Shown here: positions 11,201 through 20,200 of the stretch, piece by piece | How the letters are laid out: every line of letters starts with the position of its first letter | Numbering within the stretch: position 1 is the stretch's first letter | Assembly: GCA_002633005.1 (NCBI GenBank) | Contig: NMRA01000702.1 | Location: forward strand, 78,138-128,739 | Source of the DNA: Phoronis australis | Lineage: Eukaryota > Phoronida > Phoronidae | DNA: 50,602 nt | Direction: 5' to 3' | Notes under the pieces: generated by a model | What the model was told of the DNA's origin: nothing | Seen by the model: only the letters and a program-made list of their open reading frames with translations | Databases searched by the model: none | Program-made: the position numbers and the translations under genes

Positions 11201-14200
11201 ATAAAACTTTACTGGTCATATTGACTTATTAGTATCATCGCCGTAAAACCTTGTTGCCTTGTGCTCGGGCTTGTTCTTATATGACGTCATATCTATGTCA
11301 AGTACGGTACCCAAGCAGGTTACTGAAGCCACAAGACTATCTGTGAAAGTGTTGAATAATCAATAAAGATTTTTTTCATAATAAATTGATTAGAATTTTC
11401 AGTCTGTGAAATATATAAGTTAAAACACTGAAACACTCAATAATATCAAAAATTAGTCGGAAACTTGGAGACAATCCATCTGTGAATATAAAAGTTGAAA
11501 CATTCCCTGAACAGTTTGTGCTGCAGTGTGTCGTTTTAGCTACGATGAATTTCTTAGTTGTCTTGTTTTTTTTTTGTGTCTTAGCTACTGGACTGTAAGT
11601 AGTAATAGAAGCATTCTCCGTGTTGATCACAGCATTGGAAAATAACGGTGGAAACTGTGCTGATTTGCAGAACTTGAGGTAAGGACTGTATCGCAAAAAG
11701 CAGATTTCACGCCACGACCGGCAGCGATGGAAACGGCTTTCGTTGAGACGATAGACCGAAGACTTGTTCGAGTTAATCGCTTTATTCATCTCGACCGTAC
11801 GTTCACAAGCCTACTCAGACAAAACGCCCGGCGTAATGTCTGTTATATGCTCCAGTGAAGCCTTAACTTGTGATGAACTTCTGAAACACTTCAAGCAACT
11901 GTTACACTCGTTGATTCAATAATCTGCTGTCTCTATAGCTGGCTCTCTATTGACTATCGCTGTAACTGCTGATTCTCTTCAGTGCAACTCAACTGTAACT
12001 CTCTTGTAACTAACTTTAACTGACTTTCAACTTTTTAACTGACTGTCACAAACCCGTGCTTGGTTATGTATAGTCTCATGCCAAATTCTAGAACTTTACA
12101 CCAATTCAAGCACATTCTAGAACTTTCTGGAATCTACCCAATCATTCTACAAACATAAACTAGGCTCTAGAATGTTCCAGATTACATTAAGCACTTACAT
12201 GCTAGATTCTTTGATAAGCAAATTACATCGTCTCTGACTTGACCTTAGGGGTCATGCCAATCAATAACTATCTGCAAGAACACAAAAAGAAATTATAGAA
12301 CAAAATAATTGAATTAAGAACAGAGTCAGTCCACTCCTGACAAATGATACCATTTATCTTTTTACAAATATGGCATCTTTTCACATCTAACCCGAAAATA
12401 CTTAGTACTATTTAATTTCTAAGGTGATTGGTATGTCATATGTTGTTTTAAAAGACGCATCGATGTGTCTGGTAGTCAAAGAAATTACTTAGAAATGTGC
12501 ACGCTGTGTGCAGGCGACCTATCTGTGACACATGGCGGAAAAATATTAAAACGATCCTAAATATGTTTGGTTCGGAAATAATGTATTCAATAATTTTTTA
12601 AAATTTTTTTTGGAAATTCATTGGCTATTGTGTTACCTAAATACCTAAATACGGATTTGTCACACTGAAATCGCAAAATATGAAGAAGCACAGATATTTG
12701 ACGTTACGTTGACGTAAAAATCCTTCAAGTCAGTCATTTGTGACAATCGCGTAATTCTGTGAGATGTAACTTAAGATGGCTTCGAGTTAATCACCCTGGA
12801 TAACCACTGGCTCGCTCATGCTGATCTGAAGAAAATAATTCTGGCAGCTATATAGGCGCATCGTGTGTTTTCGACCTCCTTAGGTACACGTTCAAAGTAT
12901 TTCCGCCAACTGCAAATTTCCAACAGAAGTGTAGTTCGGAAAAGAGAGAGGTTCACACGATGCCAGAAATTGTTAATCAGGAAAATACAATCAACAATGA
13001 CGGGTCCTACTCCTAAGCGAAATAATGTCCCTTAGCTGGATTTATCTAGCTTGCAGCCTTTCATGAACGTTTTTAGGATGGCCAGGTGCATTGGCCGCGT
13101 AATATGAACAGCAGCGTATCCACTTAACGCAGGTTTCCTTCATTACACTGTTTCTAATCAACGGTATTCGCACCAACGTCTCTTTTTAACTTACATAGTT
13201 TCTTTTCATCACAATTGCCTCTCAGAAAGACGGACAAACCACACACCCACTCTTCCATAGATATCATGTTATCACTATCTGTATCGAAGGCACGAAACAC
13301 TACAAAACATAAATATAGAGCACATTGTATTTTCCACAACAAACGACGTGGTGAGGTCTCTGCCGTCGTGCATCTGTAGAAGTGGTAATCGTGTCCTGAT
13401 CGATCATCGAATTATTTTTGGCATTTCCTAATAATAAATGTCTCTTATTCTCTTCTCCATTGCATTATATGATACGGGAGTAACTGCCTAATCCTTGCAT
13501 TTGGTGACCCCAGCATTAAGTCCAAAATTTCAAACCTGATCTCGAAATTTCCAGTTTTTACTGGTGTGTGTACCTCGATTCTAAGGGAAATCAAGTGCAA
13601 TGTGTAATGCGGTTAGAATAACTTGTCTAAACAGAGCAAATAACGTAAACAAGATTTTTTTACTACACTTAAATAGAGCACTTAGTAACCTACACTCTGT
13701 CAGTGTTAGGAATGGTAGCATTGTGGAATGTTGTTCAACATGGCTTATCATTGGTTAAAGTAATGAAACCAACGTCATAACATTCAGTCATTCTGATTGG
13801 TTGAAATCTGGGAACCCCATTCAATTTACGTAGTAGGGCGATCACTTTTGACTTGAATAGTTGTAATTCATTAAAACGGGTAGTGATCGAAGTAAACAAA
13901 ATTAAACCCTATCCAACGGCTTAAGCCCAAACAAGTTCAGAGCACAGAAGGCGTGCGCAAGTGATGGCGATGTCACCGGTAAACTTCCGACCAAACATGC
14001 GCATTGTTGCCCTCACACGGAATTCCGTGTGTCGTTCATCATGTTTCCACACGGAAACTTTTCAGTATAGGTGGCTCTGGGTCAGATGGTACGGTCAGTA
14101 GAGACCAGTCGTAATAAGACATAGACACCTATCGGGAATTTTTGAAACAGTCAAACTGCTAAAAATGTGACGTAGTATCACGAGATTCCACTCGCTACAT

Positions 14201-17200
14201 CTCTTTCTGAACGGTCGCACCTCTATCCATCAGCGCGTCGTCTGTGTGATCGAAGACGTTGTGAAGAACATCCCGGAATAGGTCACGTCCCATCTTTACG
14301 GTGGAGGTCGTCTTCGTCAATTCCCGATACATGATCAGAAGGGCTTCACATTCTTTCTTGGTGACTGTAAAACACCGTGACACAGACATTAGTTCTGAAA
14401 TGAACTGGACAACGTCGGAAATCGTCAAAGTTTCAACGTACAAAAGCGCACATAAATTCGCCGCATTTCCCCTGACAACTTTGTGTGCAAAAACATTTGA
14501 TAATTAGTGCCTAGGAGGAATAATGTCGCCGCTCATTTTTTAACTCATTTTGACAATTTTGTGATCGACAACCAAACGCGCGGCCACAAAACAATGCCGG
14601 TGTCGCGTGAAATTTCTTCCCCGTGAAATTTCTTCCCACTCTGACCCTTTTGCGCATGCGCGGTATTGAGGGGAAGTTATTTCACGTCTAAGGCATGAAA
14701 TTTCTTCCCCCGTGAAATTTCTTCCCAAACGAAGACGGCAAAGCACAGCTGTAAAATAAGCCTAAAAATAGAAATTTACTACTTGTGTGATAATGTAACG
14801 ATTTTAGACAATTGCCATTGTTATGTTAGACATTGGTAAATGAATTGTAATTAGATTTACTTCAAATCAGTCGCCGGTCAATAGGCTTGCGCACATATGG
14901 CCTATACTTTGCGGGTTGTGATCATGCTTTTCTTTGTTTTATTGTACTCTGTAAACTGTATTATGAGCTAATATTACTTGTGTTAATAAAGCTGTCACCC
15001 TCTGTCTCGCTCTCTCTGTCTCTTTCTCTCTACTTGCGGGGAGGAATCCCGTTAGCTAGGTAGGATCGTGCCCCTAACTGCCGTGGAGCGCATCCGGACC
15101 GGGGAGTCCTCTGTTGAAAGGCAAATTAGGCATAAAAAGCTCTTTCAAAAAGTGACATTCTGTAGACTATATACTTATAATTGATTCATAAGATTAAAAT
15201 ATTTCTGAATTTCATTTCCTGGCCTGGGCGTCGCCCGACCATAGGCCCGTCGCGGCGGTGAAGACGCTCTTCGTCGTCACTCCGATCTGAGTGGGTTTTT
15301 TTCGCTTGTGCTGAATTTCCTTCAAGAATATGTCAGAAATACTCGAATGGGTAAAAATACTCGGTTGGGTATATTCCCAGTAAGGCATTATCATTTGTTG
15401 TGGTACGTAATAAGTTAAAATATTCGACGCCCACCTGTATGACCGAAGGCGATGATCCCCGAGAAAATATGCGTGTCCTGTGTGAAATAGCGTTCCTACA
15501 TCATCAAACGCATCTTTCAGAAAAGTCTTACAAAAATCTACACTAAAAAAAAACACAGAAATTGGTAACCTTGTTTTTTCCAGGAAATTCAGTTCATAAG
15601 ATTCGGAAAAAGGGAAATTTTCAAAATCGGTTTAGGAAAGCTCCACAAGCGAAATAATAAGCGAGAATCAGGAAAAAAATTAAAAACTCCAAGATCATTT
15701 TACAAAATCACACGCCGTTGGAAAAATGGACCATCACAGATACAATGGGTAAAAATTGTAGTAAAATATTTACACTTTCTTGCTAAGGAAACTGAATTCG
15801 CAGATTAAAAATCTTTGAATGCGTCCTAGCTGAGCGCGTGGCGCGCTCCGAAAATGAAGCTCGAGATCAATCCTTGATAAACAAGACTATTTTTAAGTCT
15901 GTTATATTCCATCAAGGAACTTGCAAATATATATGTAGTAGGAATTACTTACTTCATGCGGGAACAAGACGAACGAATATCCTGCGTGAATTGAAATAAG
16001 GTGCATATCAAACCATATAACAAACAGTTTTCAATTCGTAGGCCTATCAAAGATGTCTTGACAATTCGCAAAAACTAAAAATGTCGAAGAAAATTATTTC
16101 TTGACCAAAGAAATTGAAGGCCTTGGTATCTTTAGCAAAACTTGAGAATTTAGTACCCTATTTTTAATTAAACGTTTTTGCAAAATCGCAAAAACGTCAA
16201 ACTGAAAATAATTAAAACGTACTCGAAATGTGATTTTATTCTGGCTGGCACCAGAAAGACTGAAACTGACGCTTGTTTTTTTTCATACAACGAAGGCATA
16301 GGGTCCTACTCTTTATGTATGTACGGGTGTGTGTGTGTTAGTGTATATTTAAACACTGCACTATTACAGACCCCTAAATTAGTGATATTCCATCGATTTT
16401 GGCTTAATATTTAATGTTTCCCACTTATTTTCGGGTTACCAATCCAGTTTAAACATGTCCTTCAAGGAATTATCTCAGTGCAATGTAAAAATAACTGATT
16501 TTTCTATAGCCCAGAATTCTTTACAGGCCCATAAACGAAATGGACCTTACCTAGAAATGTTGTGTGACATAATTGAAGTTCAAGAATTATTACCCCCTCA
16601 ATTTTCTGTGTGGAGATTAAGTTGATTCGCCAAAGAATCCCAATCAAAAATTTTTATGACCTATAAGTTTATTGGTTAACAGTGAAACATGCTCAGACAA
16701 GTTTTCATTTATTGAGAAGTCAGTAAATATTTTACAAGAAAACAGGTGTTCTATAACTTGATAAAATATGAAAGCCAAAAACCTAGCATAAATGGAGCCA
16801 CAGCTACAAATCGTAAACATTTTTGTACAAACTTAGACCAAAATCGCTTTCAAAACTTCAATTTTTAGAGCTCACCTACGAAAGTTGGTACAGTGCATAT
16901 TCATCATGTCTAATGTAACTCTTGGAGACAAAACAAATGGTCTTTAACTTGGTTAACTGTGAGAAGCAAAAAGCTAACATGACTGAGGCCAATAATGAAA
17001 TTCGCACAAATTTTACTACATATTCAAACCAAAATCGCTTGCAAAATCTACAATTTTTGGAGCACATCTGCAAAAGTTGGTACAGTACATATTCATCATG
17101 TCTAATGAAAGTCTTGGAGACAAAAACACATGCTTTTTAACTTGGTTAACTGTTAGAAGCAAAAAGCTAACATGACTTAGGCCAATAATGAAATTCGCAC

Positions 17201-20200
17201 AAATTTTACTACATATCCAAACCAAAATCGCTTGAAAAATCTACAATTTTTGGAGCGCATCTGCAAAAGTTGGTACAGTACATATTCATCGTGTCTAATG
17301 AAAGCCTTGAAGACAAAAAAACATCCTTAACTTGTTAACTGTGAGAAGCAAAAAGCTAGGATAACTGAGGTCACAACTGAAGTCCCAAATATTCTAATAC
17401 GCAACCGCTTTCAAAATCTACAACTCTGAAATTGTATAAAATATTTTTCTCAATGTGTATTGAAAATTTAGGGACCATAAACAGATGTTCTCTTACTTAA
17501 TTATATACAAGAGCCAAAGAATTAGCTTTTTAGGTACCCATTTGAAAACATCAGAAGCGTGTGTGTCGTAACCTTGAAGACTTGTCCAAACAGCAACGCA
17601 GCTGGAAACGAAGAAAATCAGAAGTTAAACAGTACACGAAAAGAAATCAGCATAATATGTTGTTATGAATTTCTGATAATGTGACAATTTTCCACTTCTC
17701 TTTAAAGAGGCAAGTGAATGCTCGTCAACAATTGCTGACGTCTAGTAGAGCATTTCACTTGAACATGTGAGGAAATTTTCAGAAAAAATCACAAAATTCA
17801 CGATTTTGAATGATGCACGTGAAGGAAAACTCTGTGGTGACCACAGAGTTTCTAATGTCCGTTAAACTTATGATAAATGCACGCATGCGCTTCTAGTCAG
17901 TTTCTTCAAGTTGCTTGAGGTCTAGATCACAACTTCCAAGTACATCATTTAGCGATTCTAATCAGCCAATTTCACAAACTGTTTTTCTCCCACTAATTTC
18001 CCAGAATGCAGACTTTTAATGCGTTATCAAGCAATCAATTTCGTATCAGAAACTCTTAGTTTAAAATCTATCTTATTCAGGTATGCACCAGCAACTCCTA
18101 CATGCACACACAAATAAGGAAATAACATCATCAAAGCTGTCCGTAAAAGGTATAGGTTAGTTACATTCAGAATGTACTTCACTAGTCTTGTTATTTTTTA
18201 CTTCAAGTATGATCATAAGAATCATAAGACAGTGACAAATTTATGCAGGTGTGTAGTATAACTCCTAGACACACACATCAAACTGACATAAAACGTTAAC
18301 AGTATTTTGTTGGACATTAAATCGACTTGTAAGTATAGAAACATCTTTGCATTTGAATCCAAGAAGTCTGCTGCAATAAAGTACCTCCTGTGTGCAGATG
18401 ACATGGACAATGTTTCGTGGACACGACGTATGCTGCTGACTCCTCTTGCTTTGATGACGTAGAGCACAGACTGCATGATGGATGAAGCTACAGCCCATCA
18501 AAACAATTCACATGCATAAATACAAATAATAGATATTCACACATACCTTAGTGGTCATACAATTTGGTGGTGTAACTCCTTAAAACACATGTATAACAAA
18601 AACACATAATCAAAACTACGTGACTCATCGTTATCACAGTCAGATGTTCCATTTCAATTACCGCAACATCGCGGGTTAACGCCTATGCCCGTGTAATCGC
18701 CCATCCCGATTTTTGGTCAATTTCAGTTTAAGTGCCCACTGCTTGGGTAATGGCCCACTCCATCTGTCTAAGGGTTTCCCAATTTAAGCGCCCAGGGTGT
18801 TAACCCGCGAGTTTACGGTACCTTCTTGTGGGAATAGTCAGCCTGTCAGTGACATTCGAACCAAGTAGTTATAGCAGGCGGAAATGCTCATTTCCAATCC
18901 ACCACTTGATTTTGGGAAAACTGACTAGGCCGTCTGACCCCTCCTCACCTCTCAGCATTTGTCACAGCTATTCTTGGATTGATTGCCGCTTCAAGATACT
19001 TCTCCATATGCTTATGATGAATAGCACCCATGGTGCCAGGCAAGAGAACAGATGAAACGTAATAAAACTGAAAAATAAATTGAACGATTGAAAACCTGAA
19101 CAACAACATTGGTCTTCAAAACTGCTCAATGCGCTCAATGCAAAGTAAAAAGGAAGCACAATAGAAGTCGAGATTTATAGTACCTGACTATTTGCAAAGT
19201 ATGCAAGAAATTTGCACACAAAATGAGAATATACAGAGCCCTTACACAAATGGCCTAACCACAAGCACAAGTATGAGCAAAATGGTCGCATTCCAATATG
19301 CAACATTTCTAGGTTCACGCTAGAGTTTTAAAGGTATTAAACCATTTTCAAAATTATTGGCCAAGTACTTTCTCTTTTCCCAACCCCAGCAATTGACAAA
19401 AACACAGTTACACTGAACGAAGTTTATATTTTTCATGTTATGCACAGGTTCTTTGCATAAATGTACTATAAGAAAAGACATCTGCCTTAGCAAAAAAAAA
19501 ACAACAAATTATCAACATTCCAAGATCATAAAGCAACCTATTAAGTTGGAGGGAATGTCAGCCAACATGGGTGTTATTACGATATAAAAAGTTTGGACAT
19601 GGCTCCCCCTATACCAGAGTTACTGCGTGTGTTCGCCGGTCACATGGTCATTGAAATGATGTTGACCTAAAAAAATTAGCAAGGCACCTTTCCTCTTGGA
19701 TAATTGAGGGCCCTGATTTTACACTTGTGACATTTAGCAAGCTGATTAGATATGACAGGTTGTGTATTTTGATTTGAAAGAAACTACCAGTTTCTAGTCT
19801 CGATTAATATTTGACCCGACAAATTGTGAGCTGAAATTGGTAAAGTTACTTAAAGAAAGGAGAGATTCATGTAATATGAAAATAGTAAATTTAAAGGTTG
19901 AGTTCATATTGCATGTTTGGGATATCTCAAATCAGGTCAGTTTTATGCCCTGGGTACTTTTCAACGGTATTAAAATACTTCAGACTCGCTCACACCACGT
20001 TGTGAATATAAAAAAATATTGAGAGACTGGATCGCGTTTGCTGCTGAAAAACAGTCTTCTGTTCATCGCACGACTTGATTCGAACTGACAGTGAGTAGCT
20101 AGTAGGTTTCTCTTCGAAATTAATTTTTATGGTTAAGCTGCAAAATCATTCGCCAAGTTGGCGAATGGACTTAGCTATACCGTCTCCAGTGCCACTCAGA

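Noticed and set aside
14195-14443. The whole open frame as the calaxin N-terminus
   Set aside because: The frame starts at a TTG with no ATG, and the residues upstream of the acceptor at 14365 do not match the family.
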